The position numbers were made by a program, and so were the translations under genes. The notes under the pieces were generated by a model that saw nothing but the letters and a program-made list of their open reading frames with translations, did not search any database and was not told the origin of the DNA. This document shows, piece after piece, positions 39,282-46,562 of a stretch of 64,000 bases of DNA; within the stretch, counting starts at the first letter, position 1; the number at the start of each line of letters is the position of its first letter. The stretch comes from a virus. Location: positions 1-64,000 of the IMG/VR virus record IMGVR_UViG_3300030004_000003. One strand, 5' to 3'.

Positions 39282-40433
39282 ATGATCACTTGCCCTTATC
39301 ACGAGTGGGATCTTCCCGCCTCAACTCTCTATCTCCGCCGCTTGCTATCAGAGTTTCCCTTCGCCGATCGCAAGGAGGATGGTACTTCCCGGTCGATGGC
39401 GGTCCAGGTGGCCGCAATGCTGTCGCAGTTCTGTGTCTCGATGTTCCCAGCCGGTGCCTCCCGTATGGGCATTATTTATAATGCCAATTCTCAACGCTCT
39501 GGTAAGTCTCTCCTGGCCAAGATCGCCATTACGCCAATTCACGGGATTTTTATGCCCTCGACCTGGAAGGGGAATGAGGAGGAACTCAATAAGGTGATCG
39601 ACTCGGCCGCGCTCTCGGGCTGTACCTATATTTGCTTCGATAATGTGCGAGGCTATCTTGCCTCGCAGACGCTGGAGGCGATCATGACCGCTCCCTCGTG
39701 GACTGGGCGTATTCTCGGAAAGACGGAGATGTTCACCGCTCCCAATCGGATGACGCTCTTTGTCACTGGCAATGACTGCACTCTATCACCCGATCTGGAA
39801 CACCGCACGCTGCGCTGTGATCTGTTTGTTCCAGAGGGTGATGTTCAGGAACGGTCGCCTTCGTTCGTGATCGATGATACTTGGCTGATCGAGCGGGAGA
39901 ATCGCGTCGATATTCTCTCTGCTCTTTGGGGTGTGGTTCGGGCGTGGGATGCAGCGGGTCGTCCGGATGCCTCGTCGCTGGGGATCAAGCCAAGGCTGGG
40001 ATTTGAGCGATGGGGTGAGTTGTTGGGGGGTATTGTGTCGTTTGCAGGCTTCGGGAATTGTCTCGAACATGCCCCTTCTGACACGGCCGGAGGCTCTGAG
40101 ATGCGCAATATCCGCAATCTGATCACGGCTCTCTGTGAGCTTGCGATCCATGATCACCAGGAGTTCACGTTTCAGTCTGTCGTGAACGCTGCCAATGACA
40201 ATGATGTGTTCGAGTATATGATGGACGGCCGGAGGTCTGATGGGGATTTCGTACTCACGGCCAAGGCTCGCAGCCGCTTCGGCCTTACCCTGGGGCGCTA
40301 TGCGCCGAATATAGATGTTACTGGCGTACCACGAAGCTATGTAATAAACGGCAAGAAGGTGATGTTCGGAACGACTAAACAGGGGAAAAACAAGCGGTAT
40401 TTTATCACGCAAGAGGCTGGCACCTGCGAGTAG
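39282..40433 (+). CDS. P-loop ATPase, probable replicative helicase-like protein
   Basis: A 383-residue protein. NANSQRSGKSLLAKIAI near residues 66-82 is a Walker A variant in which the first Gly is not present; CTYICFDNVRG near 113-123 is Walker B; LFVTGNDCTLSPDLEHRT near 155-172 resembles sensor 1 of viral and plasmid primase-helicase ATPases. The C-terminal section has a winged-helix look (VLTAKARSRFGLTLG). The missing helicase partner of the stand-alone primase at 29059 could be this protein. Assignment to a named family is uncertain. Confidence 0.65.
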   Translation: MITCPYHEWDLPASTLYLRRLLSEFPFADRKEDGTSRSMAVQVAAMLSQFCVSMFPAGASRMGIIYNANSQRSGKSLLAKIAITPIHGIFMPSTWKGNEEELNKVIDSAALSGCTYICFDNVRGYLASQTLEAIMTAPSWTGRILGKTEMFTAPNRMTLFVTGNDCTLSPDLEHRTLRCDLFVPEGDVQERSPSFVIDDTWLIERENRVDILSALWGVVRAWDAAGRPDASSLGIKPRLGFERWGELLGGIVSFAGFGNCLEHAPSDTAGGSEMRNIRNLITALCELAIHDHQEFTFQSVVNAANDNDVFEYMMDGRRSDGDFVLTAKARSRFGLTLGRYAPNIDVTGVPRSYVINGKKVMFGTTKQGKNKRYFITQEAGTCE

Positions 40434-41001
40434 TCTGGTTGGTTCATTTTGAAATGAAAATATGGGTTGTAGGGTCGATTTCCCTGCAACCCATTGGTTT
40501 TTGGTCGCTTTTTTTAGGTAATTCGCCTTTTTGCTCTAAGATAAGTCAATGGATGCGAGGATTTTGCGCAATCGGAATGGGTCATCGGGGGTACGATTAC
40601 GAGAAACGGGCAACCTTGTCCTTTGCAATTCGTTGGTTTTGCGCCTCTTGTGATTGCTCTGGATTGGTCATTAGGGGTCATCGGGGGTTAAACGGTGCAT
40701 ATAAAAAAATCCAAAGAAATGAATTTAAGGGCAAAATAATATACAGTCGCTCATTTAACCCATGATGACCCATGCTACCATGTCGAGACACCAACCAAGG
40801 CGGTGATCTCCATCGCTTTGCAACGAGGAGGGGTTATGGGAAGGGTGTGATTTGAACCTCGTCGCGTGTCACCAAATAGAAATGTTACCACCACGGTGGT
40901 TAAAGGAATCTCTTTTTTACAGGTTTTTAAGAGGTTTCCCGAAGGGTACATTCATGTTCTCCTGTAAGTTTCCAATAAGTTGACAGGTTACACATGGGTG
41001 T
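40434..41001. other. Non-coding region with repeats, candidate cos/pac or replication site
   Basis: A 568-base stretch without a convincing gene directly upstream of the small terminase gene. GGGTCATCGGGGGT occurs at 40579-40592 and again at 40675-40688. The second copy, extended to 18 bases (to 40692), recurs inverted at 40754-40771 with 16 of 18 matches. A palindrome ACCACCACGGTGGT is at 40887-40900. In lambda the cos site with its terminase-binding R repeats has exactly this position, so a packaging site is the best guess; an origin is the alternative. Confidence 0.5.
40579..40771. repeat. Two direct and one inverted copy of a GGGTCATC repeat
   Basis: Direct copies are at 40579-40592 and 40675-40688 (identical over 14 bases, 96 bases apart). 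The inverted copy is at 40754-40771. A half-site GGTCAT lies at 40666-40671 next to the second copy. Confidence 0.8.
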
Positions 41002-41670
41002 GTGGACACTGGAATCGTCAATCAGATCGCGGCTGCCTGGGGAACTTCCCGAGCCTACGTCTATAAATTGGGAAAAAAGGGCTGTCCGATCCAGATCCCC
41101 GAAGACTCCTCTGTTGAGGAGCTGATTAAGACCGCAACAGAGTGGCGCATCGCCAACTCCCGTCATGGAGTCGGATACCGGTCAAAAAAATCGAACAATC
41201 CACCCACTGAGGGTGCCGGGACAGAGAACGAGGAAATACAACCGTCTGGACCAGTGTGGCCGCCACCTAAAGCCAGAAAGAAGGTTAAGGTTGATACGAT
41301 TGAGCGAAGTCTCGACCAGGCGATTGCGATCGAACGCCAGTGTGCTGAGGAGGTTGAGCGCCTGAGTAACGATCCTGGCAAGCTTGTCACCGCTATCAAT
41401 GCCTACAACAAGGCTCAAAACAACCGCATGGACACTGAAAAGCGTGTTCTGGAGCTTCTTGAGAAGCGCGGCCAACTCATTTCTCTCCCCGCTGCCCAAC
41501 AAATCATTACCCGTGTCTGGGTTCCTTTCCTGATGCGACTCCGCGCGTGCCCACGCAATGCTGCCCAAAAAGCCAACCCTCAAGACGATGTTCTCGCCGA
41601 AGAGGCTATAAGGTTGGAAATAGAGGCTGCCATTGAAGAAGGGCAGAAGGAGTATGCCAAGGCAATGTGA
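41002..41670 (+). CDS. Terminase small subunit
   Basis: The start is GTG at 41002; the frame closes 18 bases further upstream and no ATG is available. The 222-residue product has an N-terminal HTH (VNQIAAAWGTSRAYVYKLGK) followed by a WRIAN motif, a Pro/Lys-rich linker and a long helical region (EEVERLSNDPGKLVTAINAY, NNRMDTEKRVLELLEKRGQL) ending in an acidic tail. This is the usual layout of a small terminase that binds the packaging site and contacts the large subunit through its C-terminus. It overlaps the large terminase gene. Confidence 0.75.
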   Translation: MDTGIVNQIAAAWGTSRAYVYKLGKKGCPIQIPEDSSVEELIKTATEWRIANSRHGVGYRSKKSNNPPTEGAGTENEEIQPSGPVWPPPKARKKVKVDTIERSLDQAIAIERQCAEEVERLSNDPGKLVTAINAYNKAQNNRMDTEKRVLELLEKRGQLISLPAAQQIITRVWVPFLMRLRACPRNAAQKANPQDDVLAEEAIRLEIEAAIEEGQKEYAKAM

Positions 41671-43501
41671 CGCGCCAGAGGCGCTCCAGGCCGTTGAAAA
41701 GGCCATGTGGCATGTCTTGGCTCCTACGCCGAGTCGGCCTGTATGGCAGTTCTTGGAGGATCATGCCTACCTGACCGAGACGCAAAGTTCCTCGCCGGGG
41801 CAGTTTAGGACGACTTCGCGGCCCTACATGAGGGAACCGCTTGATTGCTTCCGGGATAAACGCATTACGGATCTGGCGCTCTGTTTTGGTACTCAGACAG
41901 GGAAAACCACAATCGTGATCGGTGGGGCGGCCTGGAAACTCTGTAACGATCCCATGAACGCGCTGTGGGTGATGCCAAACACTGACCTGGCATCGTCGTT
42001 TTCTAAATCCCGCTGGATCCCCTTCATTGATTCGATTGATCCGCTTCAGAAGCAGAAATCAACCGATCGGAAGCTTTTTGCCACACTGGAGCAACATTTT
42101 TCCCGAGCGATCCTGAATTTTGTTGGATCCAACTCCCCGGCCAACGTGTCCTCCCGTCCCGCAGGGCTGCTTCTAGTCGATGAAACTGACAAACTGGGGC
42201 AGAAGACGGAAAAGGAGGCAGGGGCACTCCAGAACGCCGAAGAGCGCTCTAAAACCTTCCCCTACCCACTTAGGGTTAAGACCAGTACGCCCACCACGGT
42301 TCATGGCGATATTTGGCAGGAATTTCTCCGGGGGGATCAGCGGTACTTCTTCGTCCCCTGTCCTCATCCTAACTGCGGAAAGAAAATTCAACTCAAGTGG
42401 GGTCAGGTAAGGTGGTGGGAGCACGATGCCTCGGAGAGTAAAACAAACGGGGACTGGGATGAGGAGAAGGTGCGTAAAAATACCTACTACCGCTGCCAGG
42501 AGTGCGAAGGGAAGATCTACGACCATCAAAAGGAAATGTTGTTGGCTGGTGGTGAATGGATCCCGACGAATCCTAACTCACTTATTGGCCGCAGGAGCTA
42601 CCATTTGAACAGTCTCTACGCGCCGCTGAAGGAGTGTAACTGGGGTCTATTGGCCGTGAAGTGGATCCAGAGCAAAACGAGCCTCACTCGGCGGCAGGCG
42701 TTCATTAACTCAACACTGGCGGAGCCTTACGACGACGAGCGTTCTGTCGATGACGATCCGATTAATACGGTGATCTACACTACCTCAGATCTTCCCACTG
42801 ATCGGATTCCGATCATGACGGTCGATGTGCAGGAGAATCATTTTTGGACCATCATCCGCGACTGGAGCAATCCGAAGCTTCCAGGTGGTCAGCAGAGTTG
42901 GCTGATGCATGAGGGGCGCATCGAGACTCCTGAGGAATTGGAAGCTCTCCAGGCCAAGTATGGCGTGGAGGCGAAGCGTGTAGGTCTCGACATGGCTCAC
43001 CGTCCAAACAAGGTCGGGGCGCTTCTGGTAAAAAACGGATGGCGTGGACTCTGGGGTAGCGACAAGGCGGGATTTATTCACTCCCTTGGAAATGGGAACA
43101 AGGTTATCAAAGAATACTCACCGGTCCAATACCGTGATCCTCACTTGGGAACGGTTCATCAGAGCGAACAGAACAACAAGGCGATGTTCGTCTATTGGGC
43201 AAACGATCGGATCAAGGATCGTCTGGAAGTGCTTCGATACGAAGATCCGCCGCGCTGGCATGTGCATAACAACATCTCGAAGGATTACGTCCATCAGATG
43301 AATAGTGAGCGGCGGGAGGTGAAGACCTATCGCATGACTGGCCGCAAGGCGTATTACTGGAAGCGGATTCGGAAGGCGAATCACCTCTTTGACTGCGAAT
43401 CAATGCAGATTGTGATGGGGCTGATCGGGGGTGTTATTCATGACGACGCGGATCACGCCGCCTCCCAACAGGCATTCAAGCTGGACGATCAGAAGGCATG
43501 A
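41654..43501 (+). CDS. Terminase large subunit, lambda gpA-like
   Basis: I take ATG 41654; an in-frame TTG at 41633 is possible. The 615-residue product has Walker A GTQTGKTT near residues 79-86 and Walker B LLLVDETDK near 172-180. A GpA-type zinc-binding insertion follows (CPHPNCGKK, YRCQECEGKI). The C-terminal nuclease domain includes ITVDVQENHFW and VGLDMAHRP, with Asp residues for metals. It translocates and cuts DNA during packaging. Its 3' end meets the end of the opposite-strand island, with 26 bases of overlap. Confidence 0.92.
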   Translation: MPRQCDAPEALQAVEKAMWHVLAPTPSRPVWQFLEDHAYLTETQSSSPGQFRTTSRPYMREPLDCFRDKRITDLALCFGTQTGKTTIVIGGAAWKLCNDPMNALWVMPNTDLASSFSKSRWIPFIDSIDPLQKQKSTDRKLFATLEQHFSRAILNFVGSNSPANVSSRPAGLLLVDETDKLGQKTEKEAGALQNAEERSKTFPYPLRVKTSTPTTVHGDIWQEFLRGDQRYFFVPCPHPNCGKKIQLKWGQVRWWEHDASESKTNGDWDEEKVRKNTYYRCQECEGKIYDHQKEMLLAGGEWIPTNPNSLIGRRSYHLNSLYAPLKECNWGLLAVKWIQSKTSLTRRQAFINSTLAEPYDDERSVDDDPINTVIYTTSDLPTDRIPIMTVDVQENHFWTIIRDWSNPKLPGGQQSWLMHEGRIETPEELEALQAKYGVEAKRVGLDMAHRPNKVGALLVKNGWRGLWGSDKAGFIHSLGNGNKVIKEYSPVQYRDPHLGTVHQSEQNNKAMFVYWANDRIKDRLEVLRYEDPPRWHVHNNISKDYVHQMNSERREVKTYRMTGRKAYYWKRIRKANHLFDCESMQIVMGLIGGVIHDDADHAASQQAFKLDDQKA

Positions 43502-43706
43502 TTTTTTTGATAAGAGCGGTGTGATCGTCGAATCCGGACCCCTTAACCCATGCGATTTTTCCTCTCGTGCTGCGTGGGAGAAGGATGATGCGCTCTGGTG
43601 AGATGAGCTTTTTTATCAGTGCTTTCTGTGCCGGGCTTGCCTTTGGGATAAAAAATGTCCCGGTTGGTTTCATGGGCTGATCGCACCAATCAGAGATCTC
43701 ACTCAT
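43476..43706 (-). CDS. Last gene of the inverted island, small basic protein
   Basis: A 76-residue Lys/Ile/Pro-rich protein (ASPAQKALIKKLISPERIIL). It starts in an ATGA overlap with the upstream island gene and its end overlaps the end of the large terminase gene tail to tail. Function unknown. Confidence 0.5.
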   Translation of the reverse strand: MSEISDWCDQPMKPTGTFFIPKASPAQKALIKKLISPERIILLPRSTRGKIAWVKGSGFDDHTALIKKIMPSDRPA

Positions 43707-43900
43707 GGTTTTTGCGTGAAGGGAATATAGGGTTTATCACAGCAGCAGCCTGGGGCGTCTCGGTATGCTGATCCGCACCCGCAGAGGCCAAGTTTTAGCC
43801 ATTCGGTGTAAGTCATAATAATAGGATTTCCCTTATTCTCTTCATTGAATTTTCGGAGCTTCGCCTGATGCTCTATATGTTTTTCAAGTTCGGTGCTCAT
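43703..43900 (-). CDS. Small Cys-rich protein
   Basis: A 65-residue protein: a charged helix (KHIEHQAKLRKFNEENKG) followed by LCGCGSAYRDAPGCCCDKP, which has five Cys and may bind metal. ATGA overlaps on both sides. Function unknown. Confidence 0.5.
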   Translation of the reverse strand: MSTELEKHIEHQAKLRKFNEENKGNPIIMTYTEWLKLGLCGCGSAYRDAPGCCCDKPYIPFTQKP

Positions 43901-44139
43901 GCCTTTGGTGTGGATGGGAAAAAGTGCTCACCGAGGTGATAGACTCCCTCGATGAACATCTCGCCGAAATGGCGGTATCCGACCATGCCGAGCGGGATAG
44001 CTGTGGTGACCAAGGTGGCACCGAGGAAGAGGAGTTTATTATCTCCCTTGGGTGGTAGCACCACGGTATCCACGGCAACAGTGACGGCGCGGGGCTTGGA
44101 TTTTGTGTGTCGGGGTTTTCGAGGGGTGGTTGTTTTCAT
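43897..44139 (-). CDS. Small protein with hydrophobic segment
   Basis: An 80-residue protein with a basic N-terminus (TTTPRKPRHTKSKPRAVTVA), then KLLFLGATLVTTAIPLGMVG, one possible membrane helix. ATGA overlaps on both sides. Function unknown. Confidence 0.5.
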   Translation of the reverse strand: MKTTTPRKPRHTKSKPRAVTVAVDTVVLPPKGDNKLLFLGATLVTTAIPLGMVGYRHFGEMFIEGVYHLGEHFFPSTPKA

Positions 44140-44324
44140 TTTTGATGGGGCTGATTGGCGAGATGGGTCTCGGCTAGGGAAATCTCATCCATGGCCCTGT
44201 TAAGAGCCTCGCGTGTTTTGGGATCGAGATTGCGCGCCTGATCGGTGATGGAGGAAATAGCTTCCTTTGCTCTGTCGATCTGGTGGTTCGCGGCAATTCG
44301 ATCTAGTCTGGATATGGGTATCAT
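44136..44324 (-). CDS. 62-residue helical protein
   Basis: The ATG at 44324 is chosen because it forms an ATGA overlap with the gene upstream; a longer frame to 44390 lies inside that gene. The product is nearly all helix (HQIDRAKEAISSITDQARNL, TREALNRAMDEISLAETHLA). Function unknown. Confidence 0.5.
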   Translation of the reverse strand: MIPISRLDRIAANHQIDRAKEAISSITDQARNLDPKTREALNRAMDEISLAETHLANQPHQK

Positions 44325-44929
44325 TGTTCGGGCGGGTAGTAGCAGAAGCCGGTGCGGATGGCGGCGAGCTCGGGGTAGTATTTCCAGCACTTACCTTCGG
44401 CGATAATGAAGTGAGTGGCGGCGATGGTGTCTGGAGACGCGCCGTTGTATTTGGCGACCTCGCCTTCCATCCAGCTTACGATCTCGGGATGGAGCGGGAG
44501 CTTTCCATCTGCGATCGCCTCGCTAAGGGCGTCTTTTACGGAAAAAGGTATCGCAACCTCAGTGATCTCCTTTGGAGCCTCTCCGGCCAATCTTGGAGCC
44601 GGATCATTGCTTAGAATAGATCGTTCCAGATCTCGGCTGATCGCCTCTGGAGATTTATTGGTCTTGCCGGTGAGTTCATCCAGGATGATTCCGGATTCGA
44701 GTTCGGCGGGGGATTGCTCGGGAGGGTGTTCGTCGTTGGGCATGGAGGGCGGTGGCGTCCATCCTAGCGCGATGAGGGCGTTTCTAACAGCCTGATCCTT
44801 GGCGGTGCAATAGTGTTTCATGAACTTCTCTCCTGCTCGTCCTTCGAGGATCTCAATCTCGCCCTTTTCGCGGTCGATTGTTGTGTGGAAGATGATTTTT
44901 GGGAGGAAGGGTGTTTGGGGTTGGTTCAT
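44321..44929 (-). CDS. Unrecognised island protein
   Basis: A 202-residue protein. A strand-rich N-terminus (KIIFHTTIDREKGEIEILEG) is followed by a Pro/Glu-rich linker and a helical C-terminal domain (FSVKDALSEAIADGKLPLHP, IVSWMEGEVAKYNGASPDTI). ATGA overlaps on both sides. Function unknown. Confidence 0.55.
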   Translation of the reverse strand: MNQPQTPFLPKIIFHTTIDREKGEIEILEGRAGEKFMKHYCTAKDQAVRNALIALGWTPPPSMPNDEHPPEQSPAELESGIILDELTGKTNKSPEAISRDLERSILSNDPAPRLAGEAPKEITEVAIPFSVKDALSEAIADGKLPLHPEIVSWMEGEVAKYNGASPDTIAATHFIIAEGKCWKYYPELAAIRTGFCYYPPEQ

Positions 44930-45180
44930 GAGTGAGTGAAGGTGGTGGTCTTCTTTTTAGTTTCGTATGCGATTCCGGAGCACATCAGCAGTATCTGAGC
45001 GCCGAGTTTTTTATCTGCCTTGTTCTTGCCATTCAGGGCCATTTCCTTTGCTTGAAGCACTAGGTCTCCCCAAGCTCCGTGACGCTCTGAAAAGGAGGGA
45101 ATTTGATCACAGGCGCGCCGTGCCGTTTGTTCGACGCTGGTGCGATCTTCGATAAAATCGTCGATGGAGAACGAGTTCAT
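44926..45180 (-). CDS. Small acidic/basic helical protein
   Basis: An 84-residue protein (FSIDDFIEDRTSVEQTARRA, LVLQAKEMALNGKNKADKKL). Its start is preceded by one copy of the 22-bp repeated island element at 45192-45213, only eleven bases from the ATG. This suggests an internal promoter or regulatory point. Function unknown. Confidence 0.5.
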   Translation of the reverse strand: MNSFSIDDFIEDRTSVEQTARRACDQIPSFSERHGAWGDLVLQAKEMALNGKNKADKKLGAQILLMCSGIAYETKKKTTTFTHS

Positions 45181-45191
45181 TTCAAAGATAG

Positions 45192-45213
45192 GGGAATAAG
45201 GCGTAAGAGATTC
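45192..45213. promoter_or_regulatory. Island element, copy C
   Basis: Twenty-two bases matching copies at 52847-52868 and 52914-52935 except for two positions (CC changed to GG). It lies in the short gap upstream of the island gene starting at 45180, on the promoter side for minus-strand transcription. Confidence 0.6.
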
Positions 45214-45216
45214 GAT

Positions 45217-45540
45217 TTAAGGAATCTGAAATCCATCATCATCCAAGTTCCCATCTGGGAAAGCCCAAGTTCCCTCGCAATCGATTCGAAGATAGCGGAG
45301 ACCTTGTTCTTTCATGGCGCGATGGAGGGATATGAAATACTCGCTGAATCCCGCTACTTTGAGTTCCTTGATGAAATTTTCAAACTCTTCATCCTCATGC
45401 TTTTGATAAATCAGGTATCCGTATTCGGATCTAAAGAGGCAATTTCCTTCTTCTTTATCAAGGAGGAGGGCGTCATTTTTGGTGATGTCTCCCGTGGAAC
45501 ATTCTCCGATCGTGTCGATTTGGGCGATGGTGGCTTTCAT
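45217..45540 (-). CDS. Unrecognised island protein
   Basis: The start at 45540 makes an ATGA overlap with the upstream gene. The 107-residue product is acidic with SEYGYLIYQKHEDEEFENFI and LRYLRIDCEGTWAFPDG, consistent with a small alpha-beta fold. Function unknown. Confidence 0.5.
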   Translation of the reverse strand: MKATIAQIDTIGECSTGDITKNDALLLDKEEGNCLFRSEYGYLIYQKHEDEEFENFIKELKVAGFSEYFISLHRAMKEQGLRYLRIDCEGTWAFPDGNLDDDGFQIP

Positions 45541-45842
45541 GATCGAGCACTCCATATTGTTCCTTCGTCTTCTGTGGTAATGGATCCATCGGGGTGGATG
45601 TCGCACGCGGCAACCCATTCTTCGAGTTCAAAATTCAGTTCATCGAACTGGCGATCTCCATCGAGAAACTCTTGCAAATGGGCAATGTGATCGGTGATCA
45701 ATGCAAGCTGCGCTTCCTTCTCGGTGTCAAAGGTTCTGGGGATGGATTTCTTCCCTTGAAGACTCATCCAAGAGGATTTTACACCTCTCTCGGTGCGTTC
45801 AAGAATGATCCAAGTGTGGATCACGGGTCTTTCTGGATTCAT
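45537..45842 (-). CDS. Unrecognised island protein
   Basis: A 101-residue protein with VIHTWIILERTERGVKSSW, TFDTEKEAQLALITDHIAHL and an acidic tail. It is followed by ATGA coupling to the next island gene and preceded by a 39-base gap. Function unknown. Confidence 0.5.
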   Translation of the reverse strand: MNPERPVIHTWIILERTERGVKSSWMSLQGKKSIPRTFDTEKEAQLALITDHIAHLQEFLDGDRQFDELNFELEEWVAACDIHPDGSITTEDEGTIWSARS

Positions 45843-45881
45843 TGTGTGTTGAGGGTTGGCAGAATAGGGGCGAATTATTTT

Positions 45882-46562
45882 TTAGTTTTCGATGGTCAGC
45901 AAGATGGTGCCAATGCCGGTGCCTTCGGATTGGAATTCCCCGGCCGGGATGGTCTCCCAGTGCGAGGAGAGGGGTTTGAGTTGCTCAAGCCGGTGGCGGG
46001 TGTCCATGCAGAGGGCTGCCAGGCGTCCACCTGGGCGGAGGAACTTGCGGGCATGGAGGATGTGGGCAATGTCGCTGCGCATGTGGAACGGGGGGTTCAT
46101 GGCGATACAATCAAAGGTTTCAATGTCATCCTGGCTCATCGTTAGAAAGTTGCGCTGTTTAATGATGACGCCAGTGCGGTTCTGAACAAAGAGTTCCCCG
46201 GCGCACCGTGGTGCGATTTCGACCGCAGTGACTTCCGATGGCTTGTAGGGTGCGATGGCATCGAGAATCCGGCCAAGGCCCGCTGACGGCTCCAGAATAC
46301 GCTCTCCGCCTGCGAGTCCGAGAAGGGCAACAAGTCGTGCGGCCAGTGAGATGGGCGTCTGGAAAAGCTGATAGGTGGAAACTGCCCTGGGGGCGGTGCC
46401 GTTCTCATGCCGGTTCCGGATCGTGTCGAAGCGACCGCGCAACTCCTCCTGCTCGTAACGGGCGGCGTCATTCTCCATCCGGAGTTCATGGAGGCGATGG
46501 AAAGGCGCGTCGAAGTGCGGCTTATTCATGATAGGCGAAGGCCGATCGTCGGTGATGATCAT
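45882..46562 (-). CDS. DNA methyltransferase, N6-adenine type by NPPF motif
   Basis: A 226-residue protein with S-adenosylmethionine-binding motif I ILEPSAGLGRIL at about 89-100, an acidic residue in VTAVEIAP (motif II), DCIAMNPPFHM at about 151-161 (motif IV with NPPF) and HILHARKFLRPGGRLA. NPPF/NPPY methyltransferases mostly modify adenine N6; some members act on RNA or protein. It has no visible specificity domain. It overlaps the DUF3560 gene by ATGA, so the two are probably co-expressed. It may protect phage DNA from restriction. Confidence 0.8.
   Translation of the reverse strand: MIITDDRPSPIMNKPHFDAPFHRLHELRMENDAARYEQEELRGRFDTIRNRHENGTAPRAVSTYQLFQTPISLAARLVALLGLAGGERILEPSAGLGRILDAIAPYKPSEVTAVEIAPRCAGELFVQNRTGVIIKQRNFLTMSQDDIETFDCIAMNPPFHMRSDIAHILHARKFLRPGGRLAALCMDTRHRLEQLKPLSSHWETIPAGEFQSEGTGIGTILLTIEN

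Noticed and set aside
40439-40765. 108-codon frame in the region upstream of the small terminase
   Set aside because: Its product has no protein-like pattern, it lacks a ribosome binding site, and it covers the repeats of the non-coding region.
40846-40872. Minus-strand GAGGTTCAAATC, resembling a tRNA T-loop
   Set aside because: The bases on either side (CGAGG and CACAC) cannot form a T-stem, and no anticodon arm or acceptor stem follows.
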